This document shows positions 1 to 8,903 of a stretch of DNA of 64,000 nucleotides, piece by piece. The stretch's first letter is position 1, and the number at the start of each line of letters is the position of its first letter. Source of the stretch: JADJSS01 sp046329815 (GTDB lineage: Bacteria; Bacteroidota; Bacteroidia; Chitinophagales; JADIYW01); contig JAXLTY010000002.1 in the NCBI GenBank assembly GCA_046329815.1, positions 992,001-1,056,000 of the forward strand. Reading direction: 5' to 3'. A program made the position numbers and the translations under genes. Below the pieces are notes generated by a model. That model had not been told where the DNA came from. It saw only the letters and a list, made by a program, of their open reading frames with translations, and did no database searches.

Positions 1-9
1 GATTTTGCG

Positions 10-40
10 CAAAAGTAGTCTATTTTCGTGCCATTCCAAG
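10..40 (-). promoter_or_regulatory. Outward-facing promoter for a gene left of the window
   Basis: On the minus strand there is a perfect -7 box TACTTTTG (10-17), preceded after 19 nt by CTTG (37-40), one base from the -33 consensus TTTG. The arrangement matches the Bacteroidota primary sigma-factor promoter (TTTG, 19-21 nt, TAnnTTTG). It would drive a minus-strand gene starting beyond the left edge, which cannot be identified here. Confidence 0.45.
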
Positions 41-142
41 AAAAAAGAAAATTTGACAGTTTAAAAGTTTTAATCCGATAAAATAAAGTCAATATTTCAG
101 AGTTATCTTTTAAATCTGTATCTTACCCATAAATTAATTGTT

Positions 143-511
143 ATGCAAAAATCAAGGATCATTTTAGTTTCGTTTGTTTTAATTTTTATTGCGTTTGCGT
201 GTTCAAACAATGAAAACAAACAATTACTGGTTGGCGAATGGAATGGCGCGGAATGGCTGGTTGCAGGGAATCCATCGGATTACGATGCTAAACAAGTACA
301 TTTTAATTTTACAGCTGACGGCGGCTACAACTCTGATTTTGGTGGCGACAAAGAAAAAGGCACTTATATTTTGCGCGATAATAAATTATATACTACACCG
401 GAAGGACAATTGGAAATAATGGTACAAATTCACAAGTTGACCAAAGACAGCTTGGTTTTTGATATGAACCGCAGCGGTCAAGCAGAGACGCTGACACTAA
501 TTCGAAAATAG
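143..511 (+). CDS. Small lipocalin-like lipoprotein
   Basis: A 122-residue exported protein. The first 20 residues are a lipoprotein signal peptide ending in the lipobox IAFAC, so Cys20 is the probable lipidated residue and the protein is anchored in an envelope membrane. The mature part starts with LLVGEWNG and has alternating short strands, including a GTYILRDNKLY segment, resembling the small lipocalin-like domains common in Bacteroidota lipoproteins. No ligand or pathway can be inferred. It stands alone, with a near-consensus TATCTTA box about 25 nt upstream. The family call rests on general resemblance only. Confidence 0.7.
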   Translation: MQKSRIILVSFVLIFIAFACSNNENKQLLVGEWNGAEWLVAGNPSDYDAKQVHFNFTADGGYNSDFGGDKEKGTYILRDNKLYTTPEGQLEIMVQIHKLTKDSLVFDMNRSGQAETLTLIRK

Positions 512-599
512 AATACAGATTTTTATGATTCTTAGAACATTTTAAGTTAATATGCTATATTTATACTAAATATAAAAAAGCGCATTCAAAATTTATAAA

Positions 600-1229
600 A
601 TGAAAAATATATTTTTTTTGTTATCAAGCATTATTTACATATCCAACTATACACATGCACAAGATTCAATTAGTCAATTCAAAAATTTTACTGATGAAAT
701 AAGATTAGAAAATGACAAATTTATTATCATGCCTTTTAATGAAGACAGTTCTAAAATTCAATATTACCAAGTTGTAAATATGCCGAATTATACAAAAGCA
801 GAACTGTATGATCTACTTTATAAATGGTCAATCCAAAATTATCCATTCAAAGAAAAACCATTCTCAACATCAGATGATCCAAAAGAGCAGGTTTTTGTTA
901 GAGGTTCAATTCCAGTTCACATTGGCAATCCAAGAACGGAAGACAGAGAACTATATTATGTTCTAGAATTAAGTGCTAAAGAAGGTAAGTATAGGATACT
1001 TTTTAAGAATTTTTATTTAGCTGAAAAGAAAAACGCAAAAATGAGTGTTGGCTTTTTTGGTGGAATATCAATTTCAGAAAGCAAAATAACAGAATATGAG
1101 CTTGAAAATTTTTATTGGAATGAATGGAATAGAAAACCTAGACAGTTAGTTTTTAAAGAAATCCATGAAGGTATAGTTGCTATAAAAGATTTGATATTGT
1201 CAAATATAAAGAAAGATAAGGATTGGTAA
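600..1229 (+). CDS. Exported DUF4468-like protein
   Basis: A 209-residue protein with a cleavable Sec signal peptide (about residues 1-20, ending in THAQ). The segment around residues 44-75 (MPFNEDSSK, then YTKAELYDLLYKWS) resembles the start of DUF4468, a TBP-like-fold domain found in exported Bacteroidota proteins. The C-terminal half is mixed strand and helix with no catalytic motif I recognise. It is more AT-rich than its neighbours. It has no obvious operon partner, and dnaG begins 73 nt later on the same strand. Function unknown. Confidence 0.7.
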   Translation: MKNIFFLLSSIIYISNYTHAQDSISQFKNFTDEIRLENDKFIIMPFNEDSSKIQYYQVVNMPNYTKAELYDLLYKWSIQNYPFKEKPFSTSDDPKEQVFVRGSIPVHIGNPRTEDRELYYVLELSAKEGKYRILFKNFYLAEKKNAKMSVGFFGGISISESKITEYELENFYWNEWNRKPRQLVFKEIHEGIVAIKDLILSNIKKDKDW

Positions 1230-1302
1230 AACATGTGCCATACAAACTTTTTTACCAAAATTTCTTTTAATACCTTTACATTCTTTCATTTTTTTTACAA
1301 CC

Positions 1303-3252
1303 TTGATAACGCGCGACACGATAGCCAAAATTATTGATACGGCTCAGATTTATGAGGTGGTCGGTGATTTTGTGAACCTGAAACGCGCAGGCAGTTTGTA
1401 CAAAGGAAATTGTCCGTTTCATCAGGAAAAAACACCTTCGTTTGTTGTCAATCCAAACAAAAATATTTACAAATGTTTTGGTTGCGGAAAAGGTGGCGAT
1501 TCGGTTGGTTTTGTCATGGAACATGAGAAAATGAACTTTCCTGAAGCACTGCGTTACCTAGCTAATAAGTACAATATCCAAGTTGAAGAAACACAAACTT
1601 CTAACGAAGAAAAAGAAGTACAAAATGAGAAAGACAGTTTACTCATTGCTTTAAATTACGCAGCTAAATTTTATAATAATCAATTACTTGAAACAGAAGA
1701 TGGCAAAGCGATTGGCTTATCTTATTTTAAAGAACGTGGCTTTTTAGACGACACCATCAATACTTTTCAGTTGGGTTATTCGCCAGACAATTATGATGCG
1801 TTTTACAAACAGGCAATTAAAGACGGCTACAGCGAAGACATATTGCTGAAAGCCGGTCTGATCAAAGAAAAGAATGGCAAGCATTACGATTTTTTCCGCG
1901 ACAGAGTCATGTTTCCGATTTTTAATGTTTCCGGAAAAGTGGTGGCGTTTGGAGGAAGAATGTTAGCGAGTAACAAACCTGAAACCGGCGGCTATAATCC
2001 AAAATACATCAATACTGCTGAAACCGAAGTTTATCACAAAAGCCAGGTTTTGTATGGTATTTCTCATGCAAAAAATGAAATACGCAAAGAGGAAGTTTGT
2101 TATTTGGTGGAAGGTTACACCGATGTGATTTCGTTGCATCAGGCAGGCATCAAAAATGTGGTAGCGAGTTCAGGAACAGCACTGACAAAAGAGCAGGTTT
2201 TGTTGGTTAAGCGTTTCACCGAAAATATGGTGATCTTGTACGATGGCGATGCTGCCGGTATCAAAGCGGCGTTGCGCGGATTGGATATTGTGCTGGAACA
2301 AGGTCTGAATGTCAAGATCGTGTTGCTGCCTGACAAAGAAGATCCGGATTCGTTTGTCAAAAAATACGGAACCGACGAAACGATTGCCTTCATTCAGAAA
2401 AATCAGAAAGACTTTATCTTATTCAAAGCATCGCAAGGCATCGAAGAAGTGCAGCACGATCCGATCAAAAAATCGGCTGTCATTAAAGATATTGTGGAAA
2501 GTATTGCGTTGGTGAGCGACAACATCAAACGCGAATTATACATTAAAGAATGTGCACATATTGTTGAAGTTTCGGAACAGGTTTTGGTCAATGAAACCAA
2601 TAAAATCCGTTCGCAACAGTTAAAAAAATTCAAAGATTACAACAAAGAAGATGTTGCCGTACTAAATGATAATCTAAAAATTGAAACGGAAACACCACAA
2701 CATACTGAATCGAAAACGCCAAAGTTATTTTATCAGGAACGCGATATACTGCGTGTTTTGGTAGAATATGCTGATTTGGAAATGACGGATGAACTCAATG
2801 TTGGCGAATATGTGATTTTTGAACTGGTTGATATTGAATTCAAAAATCCGGTGTTTCAGAAAATGGTCAAATATTATATCGATGCCTATCAGAATGAGAT
2901 TCCTTTTTCAGAACTGAAAAATGTACAGACGATTGAAGATGTGGATATAAAAAATTTAATGATAGAATTGCTTTCATCACCGTATGAACTGAGCTCGAAT
3001 TGGTTCGATCGTCACGAAATTGTGGTAAAAGATGCTAACAGAACATACAAAACGGATGTAATTTCCGTAATGGCACGTTTTCGTTATTATAAAATGATGG
3101 AAGCGATAAAAATTTTAGATGACAAAATCAAAACCACAGAACAAAACGGTCAGTTTGAAGAAATGATGGCTGCTTTGCTCAAAAAAATGGAGTTGATGGA
3201 AGCGCGCAAAAAACTTGCGAAAGAAATTTCTACTGTCATTCATCCATATTGA
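1303..3252 (+). CDS. dnaG: DNA primase DnaG
   Basis: A 649-residue DNA primase that makes RNA primers at the replication fork. The N-terminal CHC2 zinc-binding domain has Cys37-x2-His40 and Cys58-x2-Cys61. The catalytic core follows, with the TOPRIM glutamate in LVEGYTDV (Glu270) and the DxD pair in YDGDAAG (Asp314, Asp316). The long C-terminal part (from about residue 400) would be the helicase-interacting region. The start is TTG: translation from it gives MITRDTIAKIID, the usual beginning of Bacteroidota primases, and no upstream ATG is in frame. Length is normal for the family. Confidence 0.96.
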   Translation: MITRDTIAKIIDTAQIYEVVGDFVNLKRAGSLYKGNCPFHQEKTPSFVVNPNKNIYKCFGCGKGGDSVGFVMEHEKMNFPEALRYLANKYNIQVEETQTSNEEKEVQNEKDSLLIALNYAAKFYNNQLLETEDGKAIGLSYFKERGFLDDTINTFQLGYSPDNYDAFYKQAIKDGYSEDILLKAGLIKEKNGKHYDFFRDRVMFPIFNVSGKVVAFGGRMLASNKPETGGYNPKYINTAETEVYHKSQVLYGISHAKNEIRKEEVCYLVEGYTDVISLHQAGIKNVVASSGTALTKEQVLLVKRFTENMVILYDGDAAGIKAALRGLDIVLEQGLNVKIVLLPDKEDPDSFVKKYGTDETIAFIQKNQKDFILFKASQGIEEVQHDPIKKSAVIKDIVESIALVSDNIKRELYIKECAHIVEVSEQVLVNETNKIRSQQLKKFKDYNKEDVAVLNDNLKIETETPQHTESKTPKLFYQERDILRVLVEYADLEMTDELNVGEYVIFELVDIEFKNPVFQKMVKYYIDAYQNEIPFSELKNVQTIEDVDIKNLMIELLSSPYELSSNWFDRHEIVVKDANRTYKTDVISVMARFRYYKMMEAIKILDDKIKTTEQNGQFEEMMAALLKKMELMEARKKLAKEISTVIHPY

Positions 3253-3266
3253 TTCACTATTAATAA

Positions 3267-3365
3267 CTTATAACTAACACGAATAACTTCGCTAATCGGA
3301 ACGATTTTTGTAATATTGCGTTTTGTCATTCAACTTATAACTAATATCTTAAATCTTATAACTAA
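3267..3365 (+). repeat. Three direct copies of CTTATAACTAA before rseP
   Basis: The gap between dnaG and rseP holds three identical 11-mers CTTATAACTAA (3267-3277, 3334-3344, 3355-3365). The last one ends seven bases before the rseP start codon. A fourth perfect copy and one near copy lie upstream of lepB (62098-62129). They could be a regulatory site or simply a low-complexity intergenic repeat. Confidence 0.6.
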
Positions 3366-3371
3366 ACATAC

Positions 3372-4751
3372 ATGTTACTATTTGCTCTTGGCGGCACCGC
3401 AACTAAAATCATACTTTTCATCTTAAGTTTATCCATATTGGTCGTTTTGCACGAATTAGGTCACTTTATTCCGGCAAAATTATTTGGCACACGCGTTCAT
3501 AAATTCTATTTATTTTTCGATTTCCTGTTTCCATTTCCGGATAAACTCAATTTTTCGCTTTTTAAAAAGAAAATAGGCGACACAGAATACGGCATCGGCT
3601 GGTTTCCGTTTGGTGGTTATGTGCAAATAGCGGGCATGGCCGACGAAACACAAGATGCAGAAGCTTTAAAAAACAGTGAGCCACAACCATGGGAATTTCG
3701 ATCTAAAAAACCATGGCAGCGTTTGATCATCATGATTGGCGGCGTAACCGTAAATATGCTGTTAGCGATGGTTATTTTTAGCGGATTATTATGGAAATAC
3801 GGCGAAGAAAAACTACCGATGAAAAATGTAACGAACGGAATTGCTATCGAAGATTCTTTGGCGTATGATTTAGGTTTACAAAACGGTGATAAATTAATTG
3901 CAATCAACGGAAAAGAAATCGAAACATTCGAATATTTTCAAAAAGATATGATCTTAAATTCTGCAAAAACAGTAACTATCGAAAGAGCAGGAAACAAGAT
4001 TGATTTAGTTGTAAAAGATGATTTCTTAAACAAGTTGATAAAGCTAAAAAAGCAGATGATCATTTCACCTAGAATCATTACTATTGTAGGTGATGTGGCA
4101 AGTGGTTCCAATGCAGAAAAAGCCGGCTTGAAAAAAGGTGATAAATTTATTTCAGTAGATAGTGTTGCAACTCCATTTTTTGACCAGTTAAAAGAACAAC
4201 TGAAAATACATGCAGGCGAAAAAGTAGTATTAAACATTGACAGAAACGGCAAACCGGTAACATTAAATGCTGAAGTAACAAAAGAAGGAAAGCTAGGTTT
4301 TGCTGCTGATGCTGATTACACAAAGTATTTCAAAACGGTAAAAACAGATTATAATTTTGTTGCGGCAATTCCGGCAGGAACCACTAAAGCATTTGAAACT
4401 TTAGGCAATTACTTCAAAAGTATCAAAATGTTATTTGAGCCGAAAGGGCCAAAATTAAAAGACAGTGTTGGCGGTTTTGCTTCAATGGCAAAAATGTTTC
4501 CGGACACTTTCGACTGGCAATCATTCTGGATATTAACAGCAACCATTTCTGTAATATTAGCATTCATGAATATATTGCCAATACCAATGCTGGATGGTGG
4601 TTATGTGTTATTCTTAATTTATGAAATGATCGTTGGCAAACCGCTTCCTGACAAAGTACAAAACGTAGCACAAAGCATTGGAATGATCTTCATTTTAGGT
4701 TTACTCTTATTTGCAAATGGCATGGATTTTATCCGTGGTTTTTTCCATTAA
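3372..4751 (+). CDS. rseP: Site-2 intramembrane zinc metalloprotease RseP
   Basis: A 459-residue inner-membrane protease of the S2P family, which cleaves transmembrane substrates such as anti-sigma factors or leftover signal peptides. The zinc site HELGH (His27, Glu28, His31) lies in the first membrane helix. Two PDZ-like domains fill the central part (about residues 135-320; each carries an NGDKL- or KGDKF-type loop). The second S2P signature, NILPIPMLDGG (Asn400 to Gly410), supplies the third zinc ligand Asp408, and further membrane helices end the protein. In E. coli RseP is part of the sigma-E envelope stress pathway; the substrate here is unknown. Confidence 0.95.
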   Translation: MLLFALGGTATKIILFILSLSILVVLHELGHFIPAKLFGTRVHKFYLFFDFLFPFPDKLNFSLFKKKIGDTEYGIGWFPFGGYVQIAGMADETQDAEALKNSEPQPWEFRSKKPWQRLIIMIGGVTVNMLLAMVIFSGLLWKYGEEKLPMKNVTNGIAIEDSLAYDLGLQNGDKLIAINGKEIETFEYFQKDMILNSAKTVTIERAGNKIDLVVKDDFLNKLIKLKKQMIISPRIITIVGDVASGSNAEKAGLKKGDKFISVDSVATPFFDQLKEQLKIHAGEKVVLNIDRNGKPVTLNAEVTKEGKLGFAADADYTKYFKTVKTDYNFVAAIPAGTTKAFETLGNYFKSIKMLFEPKGPKLKDSVGGFASMAKMFPDTFDWQSFWILTATISVILAFMNILPIPMLDGGYVLFLIYEMIVGKPLPDKVQNVAQSIGMIFILGLLLFANGMDFIRGFFH

Positions 4752-4793
4752 AATAATATTTTTCATTTCTCTTTTATATTTTGTAAAATTTGT

Positions 4794-4801
4794 TACTTTT
4801 G
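4794..4801 (+). promoter_or_regulatory. -7 box of the tRNA-Leu promoter
   Basis: TACTTTTG matches the Bacteroidota -7 consensus TAnnTTTG exactly and lies 39 nt before the tRNA. No good -33 TTTG is seen at 19-21 nt, so only the -7 half is supported. Confidence 0.5.
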
Positions 4802-4840
4802 CAGTCCGTTCATTGAAAACAGAATTTCAAACATCTTTTA

Positions 4841-4919
4841 GCCGAAGTGGCGGAATGGTAGACGCGCACGACTCAAACTCGTGTACGCAAGTGTGTGGGT
4901 TCGAGTCCCACCTTCGGTA
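4841..4919 (+). tRNA. tRNA-Leu (anticodon CAA)
   Basis: A class II tRNA. The acceptor stem is GCCGAAG/CTTCGGT with a terminal G-U pair and discriminator A. The anticodon stem CACGA/TCGTG encloses loop CTCAAAC, giving anticodon CAA, which reads Leu codon UUG. A long variable arm (TACGCAAGTGT) follows, and the T arm is GTGGG/CCCAC with loop TTCGAGT. The 3' CCA is not fully encoded. It has its own -7 box and is followed by a strong terminator, so it is a single-gene transcription unit. Confidence 0.95.
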
Positions 4920-4923
4920 CAAT

Positions 4924-4956
4924 AAAAACACGCTGATATACAGCGTGTTTTTTTTA
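4924..4956 (+). terminator. Rho-independent terminator after tRNA-Leu
   Basis: The arms ACACGCTG and CAGCGTGT form an 8-bp stem with loop ATATA, followed by a run of T residues. It lies immediately after the tRNA. Confidence 0.85.
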
Positions 4957-5045
4957 TTTACAGACAATAGGAAAATCAACAGTATAGTAATTTAGATTTA
5001 TGTTATCTATTTTGATATTTACTACATTATTTGCTTAAAATATTC

Positions 5046-5053
5046 TACCTTTG
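5046..5053 (+). promoter_or_regulatory. -7 promoter box ahead of the aryl-polyene locus
   Basis: TACCTTTG fits TAnnTTTG exactly and lies about 50 nt before the ammonia-lyase start codon. This would give a short 5' leader for the whole biosynthetic operon. TTTG sequences occur upstream (5011-5014, 5030-5033), but not at the canonical 19-21 nt spacing. Confidence 0.5.
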
Positions 5054-5102
5054 GTATGCAAACAAACTATAAAACTTTAAATATATTATTTAAACACACA
5101 CG

Positions 5103-6647
5103 ATGGTTACGATAGGTGCACAAGAGTTATCGATTAAAGATATTTACGCTATACTTTTTGAACACAAACAAGTAGAACTTTCTGAAGATGCCGTTCAAAA
5201 TGTAAGCAATGGTTATGAATTCCTGATAGAATTTTCAAAAGGTAAATTAATTTACGGTATCAACACCGGTTTTGGTCCGATGGCTCAATATAAAATTGCT
5301 GATAAAGATTTAAAACAATTACAACTCAATTTAATCAGAAGTCACAGTTCAGGCGTTGGCGCTTTACTTACACCGGTTTATGTGAAATCAGCCATGATTG
5401 CACGCTTATCTTCTTTTATGAAAGGTTATTCGGGTGTTCATAAAGACATGGTGGTTCTGCTAAAAGATCTGATCAATAAAAACATCACACCTTGTATTTA
5501 CGAGCATGGTGGTGTTGGCGCAAGCGGCGATTTAGTGCAGTTGGCACATTTAGCATTGACATTGATTGGTGAAGGTGAAGTAATCTATAAAGGAAAAGTA
5601 AGTGCTTCATCTGAAGTATTTGAAAAAGAAAACATACAACCGTTAACCATTCACAAACGCGAAGGAATTGCTGTAATGAATGGTACTTCAGTAATGACAG
5701 GCATAGGTTTAGTAAACGCAATATATGCGAGAAAAATTATGAATTGGTCGGTTATTTTTTCCAGCATGATCAATGAATTGGTAGAAGCATTTGACGATCA
5801 TTTCTCGGAAGAATTGAATAGTGTAAAAAGTCATTCAGGTCAACAAAAAGTGGCTAATGCGATGCGCGAATTGGTAAAAGGCAGCGAACTGATCAAAAAA
5901 CGATCCGATCATTTATACCACCATCATAAGATTGCTGCCAAAGAGCGCATGGATGAAAAAGTGCAGGAATACTATTCAATCAGATGTGTACCTCAAATCG
6001 TTGGCCCTGTTTTAGATACTATTGACAACGCAGAAAAAGTATTGGTAGATGAATTGAATTCGGTAAACGACAATCCGGTGATTGATATCAAGAGTCATAA
6101 TATTTTCCACGGCGGAAATTTCCATGGCGATTATGTTTCGTTGGAAATGGATAAATTGAAAATTGCAGTAACCAAATTATCAATTTTAGCAGAACGTCAG
6201 TTGAATTATTTATTGAACAACAACCTGAACGAAAAGATGACACCATTTATCAATTTAGGTAAACTAGGTTTGAATTTTGGTATTCAGGGCTTGCAATTCA
6301 CGGCAACATCAACCGTTGCAGAGAGCCAGACGCTTTCTAATCCGATGTATGTGCACAGCATTCCAAATAACAACGACAATCAGGATGTGGTAAGCATGGG
6401 CACGAACGCAGCTTTAATGACTAAAAAAGTAATAGAGAACGCATTTGAAGTAATGTCGATTCACGCAATTGCAGTTACACAGGCAATCGATTATTTGAAA
6501 GTTTCTGACAAGCTATCAAAAGTTTCTTTTAAAACCTATTCAGAAATCCGTGAAATTTGTCCGGCAATTGTGGAAGACAAACCTTTATATAAAACTATTG
6601 CTCAGATTACGCAGTATCTGAAAGAAAAAAATAATACTTTATTATAA
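5103..6647 (+). CDS. Aromatic amino acid ammonia-lyase, probably tyrosine ammonia-lyase
   Basis: A 514-residue MIO-dependent lyase that deaminates an aromatic amino acid to an alpha,beta-unsaturated acid; with tyrosine the product is 4-coumarate. The MIO prosthetic group forms from Ala140-Ser141-Gly142 in GGVGASGDL, and the catalytic tyrosine is Tyr51 in YGINTGFG. The selectivity loop reads RSHSSG (Ser80-His81). That pair resembles histidine lyases, but to my recollection the same loop occurs in the characterised Flavobacterium johnsoniae tyrosine ammonia-lyase, which this protein closely resembles throughout. It heads a one-strand cluster of fatty-acid-type genes, which fits starter supply for a flexirubin-like polyene. 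Histidase (hutH) is the main alternative. Confidence 0.88.
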   Translation: MVTIGAQELSIKDIYAILFEHKQVELSEDAVQNVSNGYEFLIEFSKGKLIYGINTGFGPMAQYKIADKDLKQLQLNLIRSHSSGVGALLTPVYVKSAMIARLSSFMKGYSGVHKDMVVLLKDLINKNITPCIYEHGGVGASGDLVQLAHLALTLIGEGEVIYKGKVSASSEVFEKENIQPLTIHKREGIAVMNGTSVMTGIGLVNAIYARKIMNWSVIFSSMINELVEAFDDHFSEELNSVKSHSGQQKVANAMRELVKGSELIKKRSDHLYHHHKIAAKERMDEKVQEYYSIRCVPQIVGPVLDTIDNAEKVLVDELNSVNDNPVIDIKSHNIFHGGNFHGDYVSLEMDKLKIAVTKLSILAERQLNYLLNNNLNEKMTPFINLGKLGLNFGIQGLQFTATSTVAESQTLSNPMYVHSIPNNNDNQDVVSMGTNAALMTKKVIENAFEVMSIHAIAVTQAIDYLKVSDKLSKVSFKTYSEIREICPAIVEDKPLYKTIAQITQYLKEKNNTLL

Positions 6648-6648
6648 A

Positions 6649-7377
6649 ATGAATTACGCATTAGTAACCGGCGGCTCAAGAGGAATCGGCAGAGCAATTT
6701 GTGTGAAACTCGCAGAAATGGGTTTTGCTGTTTTGGTGAATTATAAAAGTAATGATGAAGAAGCAAATCTCACCAAAGAAAAAGTAGAGGCATTGGGTGT
6801 TCCTTGCGAATTATTAAAATTTGATGTTTCCGATCATGAAGAAACAACCACTGTTTTAACCAACTGGTTCGATGCGCATAAAGATGCAAAAATCGAAGTA
6901 TTAGTGAACAATGCAGGCATTCGTCAGGACAATCTAATCGTATTTATGCCTGAAGAACAGTGGCACAGCGTTATTAATTCCAGTTTGAATGCATTTTACT
7001 ACATCACCAAAATTGTGGTAAAAAATATGCTTTCTGCTCGATATGGACGTATCATTAATATTGTCTCATTATCAGGCACCAAAGGCATGGCAGGACAAAC
7101 CAATTATTCAGCAGCAAAAGCAGGTGTAATCGGCGCGACAAAAGCACTGGCGTTAGAAGTGGCAAAAAGAAATATCACCGTAAATGCTGTAGCACCTGGT
7201 TTTATCACAACCGATATGACGAAAGATCTGAATGAGAAAGAACTATCAGAGTTGATACCGATGAAGCGCTTCGGAACAGCAGAAGAAGTGGCTGATACAG
7301 TTGGTTTTTTAGCATCAAAATCAGCGTCATATATCACCGGACAAGTGATATCAATTAACGGCGGTCTTTCTACTTAA
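6649..7377 (+). CDS. FabG-like 3-ketoacyl-ACP reductase
   Basis: A 242-residue short-chain dehydrogenase/reductase expected to reduce the beta-keto group of an ACP-bound polyene intermediate with NADPH. The nucleotide-binding TGGSRGIG motif is at residues 7-14 and NNAG at 87-90. The catalytic residues are Asn114, Ser140, Tyr153 and Lys157 (YSAAK). The start codon lies one base after the lyase stop, so the two genes are cotranscribed and probably translationally coupled. The cluster context favours a specialised polyene reductase over the housekeeping FabG. Confidence 0.9.
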   Translation: MNYALVTGGSRGIGRAICVKLAEMGFAVLVNYKSNDEEANLTKEKVEALGVPCELLKFDVSDHEETTTVLTNWFDAHKDAKIEVLVNNAGIRQDNLIVFMPEEQWHSVINSSLNAFYYITKIVVKNMLSARYGRIINIVSLSGTKGMAGQTNYSAAKAGVIGATKALALEVAKRNITVNAVAPGFITTDMTKDLNEKELSELIPMKRFGTAEEVADTVGFLASKSASYITGQVISINGGLST

Positions 7378-7392
7378 TTTATAAAAATATTT

Positions 7393-7400
7393 TATCTTTG
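7393..7400 (+). promoter_or_regulatory. -7 box giving a leaderless mRNA for the first ketosynthase
   Basis: TATCTTTG, a perfect -7 box, ends 6 nt before the ATG at 7406. It would start transcription at or next to the start codon and provide an internal promoter within the biosynthetic locus. Confidence 0.5.
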
Positions 7401-7405
7401 CTACC

Positions 7406-8629
7406 ATGAACAGAGTAGTCATTACTGGTTACGGAATTTACTCATGTATCGGAAAAAATACCGATGCAGTAAAGGAATCTTTATATTACGGAACATCCGG
7501 AATTATATTAGATCCGGTTCGTAAAGAATTTGGCTATCGTTCAGGTTTAACTGGTTATTTGGACGCACCATATTTAAAAGAATTATTAGACAGACGTTCA
7601 CGTTTAATGCTGCCTGAACAAGGTGAGTATGCATATATTGCAACATTAGAAGCATTGAAAAGCGCGAACTTAGATCAGGATTTTTTAGATAAAAATGATG
7701 TTGGTATTTTGTATGGAAACGATAGTTCTGCAAAGCCAATTATTGATGCTATCGACATCATTCGTGAGAAGAAAAATACCATGTTTGCAGGTTCAGGTTC
7801 TGTGTTTCAATCATTGAACTCAACAGTAACGATGAATTTGGCAACTATCTTTCGTTTAAAAGGTGTCAACTTTACTTTGAGTGCTGCTTGTGCAAGTGGT
7901 TCGCACGCCATCGGTTTGGGCTATCATTTTATAAAATCAGGTTTACAGGATACCATTATTTGTGGTGGTGCTCAGGAAACCAATATTTATTCTATGGGAA
8001 ATTTCGATGCATTATCTGCATTTTCCATTCGCGAAAACGAACCTACAAAAGCATCTCGTCCTTTCGACAGAGACCGCGATGGTTTGGTTCCAAGTGGTGG
8101 CGGCGCAACGGTAATTTTGGAAAGTTTGGAATCAGCTTTAAAACGTGGCGCACCTATCTATGGCGAAGTGATTGGTTATGGTTTTTCTTCCAATGGCGGA
8201 CATATTTCCAATCCAACGGTAGATGGACCGGTTAAGGCCATTCAGATGTCACTGAAAGATGCGAATACAAAGGCAAATGAAATCGATTACATCAACGCGC
8301 ACGCAACATCAACACCAGCCGGCGATGCCAGCGAAGCACAGGCATTGCATACTGTTTTTGGCGACACTAAAGCACATATCAGTTCTACCAAATCAATGAC
8401 AGGTCATGAGTGCTGGATGGCTGGCGCAAGTGAAATTATATATTCTTTGTTGATGATGCATAACGATTTTGTTGCACCAAATATCAACTTTGAAAATCCG
8501 GATGAGTATTCGGCAAAACTAAATATCGCTGATAAAACCATCGAAAAGAAAATTGACGTATTTTTGTCCAACTCTTTTGGATTTGGCGGAACAAATTCTG
8601 CATTAGTAGTAAAAAAATATCAACCATAA
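7406..8629 (+). CDS. Beta-ketoacyl-ACP synthase (FabF/KAS II-like), chain-extending
   Basis: A 407-residue thiolase-fold condensing enzyme that would join malonyl-ACP to the growing chain. All catalytic residues are present: Cys162 in SAACASGS, His300 in NAHATSTP, Lys330 and His335 in STKSMTGHE. The C-terminal FGFGGTNSA glycine loop is intact. Size and motifs match KAS II and the ketosynthases of aryl-polyene clusters. It follows the reductase and precedes the ACP gene by 12 nt. It carries its own near-start promoter box. The chain length it makes cannot be told from the sequence. Confidence 0.92.
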   Translation: MNRVVITGYGIYSCIGKNTDAVKESLYYGTSGIILDPVRKEFGYRSGLTGYLDAPYLKELLDRRSRLMLPEQGEYAYIATLEALKSANLDQDFLDKNDVGILYGNDSSAKPIIDAIDIIREKKNTMFAGSGSVFQSLNSTVTMNLATIFRLKGVNFTLSAACASGSHAIGLGYHFIKSGLQDTIICGGAQETNIYSMGNFDALSAFSIRENEPTKASRPFDRDRDGLVPSGGGATVILESLESALKRGAPIYGEVIGYGFSSNGGHISNPTVDGPVKAIQMSLKDANTKANEIDYINAHATSTPAGDASEAQALHTVFGDTKAHISSTKSMTGHECWMAGASEIIYSLLMMHNDFVAPNINFENPDEYSAKLNIADKTIEKKIDVFLSNSFGFGGTNSALVVKKYQP

Positions 8630-8641
8630 AAAAACAAATAC

Positions 8642-8902
8642 ATGCAAAACGAAGAAATTATAGCAATCATTAATAAATTTTTTGTAGAAGAATTTGAAGC
8701 AGATGAGGCAGACATCGTACCTGATGCAAACATGCGTAAAACGCTTGACTTAGACAGTTTGGATTTCGTAGATTTGGTAGTCGTTATCGAATCGAATTTT
8801 GGTTTTAAAGTAAAACCGGAAGACTTCACTAATATCGTTTCGTTCCAGGATTTCTACGATTATGTTATTGCAAATACTAAACAAGTAGAAAACCAGGCAT
8901 AA
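8642..8902 (+). CDS. Acyl carrier protein
   Basis: An 86-residue acidic four-helix carrier. The phosphopantetheine site is Ser39 in the motif DLDSLDF. It sits between the ketosynthase and the acyltransferase (1 nt gap to the latter), so it is most likely the dedicated carrier of this pathway and not the housekeeping AcpP. No matching phosphopantetheinyl transferase gene is seen nearby. Confidence 0.93.
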   Translation: MQNEEIIAIINKFFVEEFEADEADIVPDANMRKTLDLDSLDFVDLVVVIESNFGFKVKPEDFTNIVSFQDFYDYVIANTKQVENQA

Positions 8903-8903
8903 C

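Noticed and set aside
4711..4995. Open frame of 94 codons across the tRNA and its terminator
   Set aside because: It contains the whole tRNA-Leu(CAA) and the hairpin; a chance frame in a non-coding gene.
5103..6647. Histidine ammonia-lyase (hutH) as the primary call
   Set aside because: The loop residues resemble HutH, but the whole-protein resemblance and the polyene-type neighbours favour a tyrosine lyase; kept as an alternative.
7888..8235. 115-codon frame inside the first ketosynthase gene
   Set aside because: It is an out-of-frame shadow of a well-supported gene, with Trp/Phe-rich sequence unlike a real protein.
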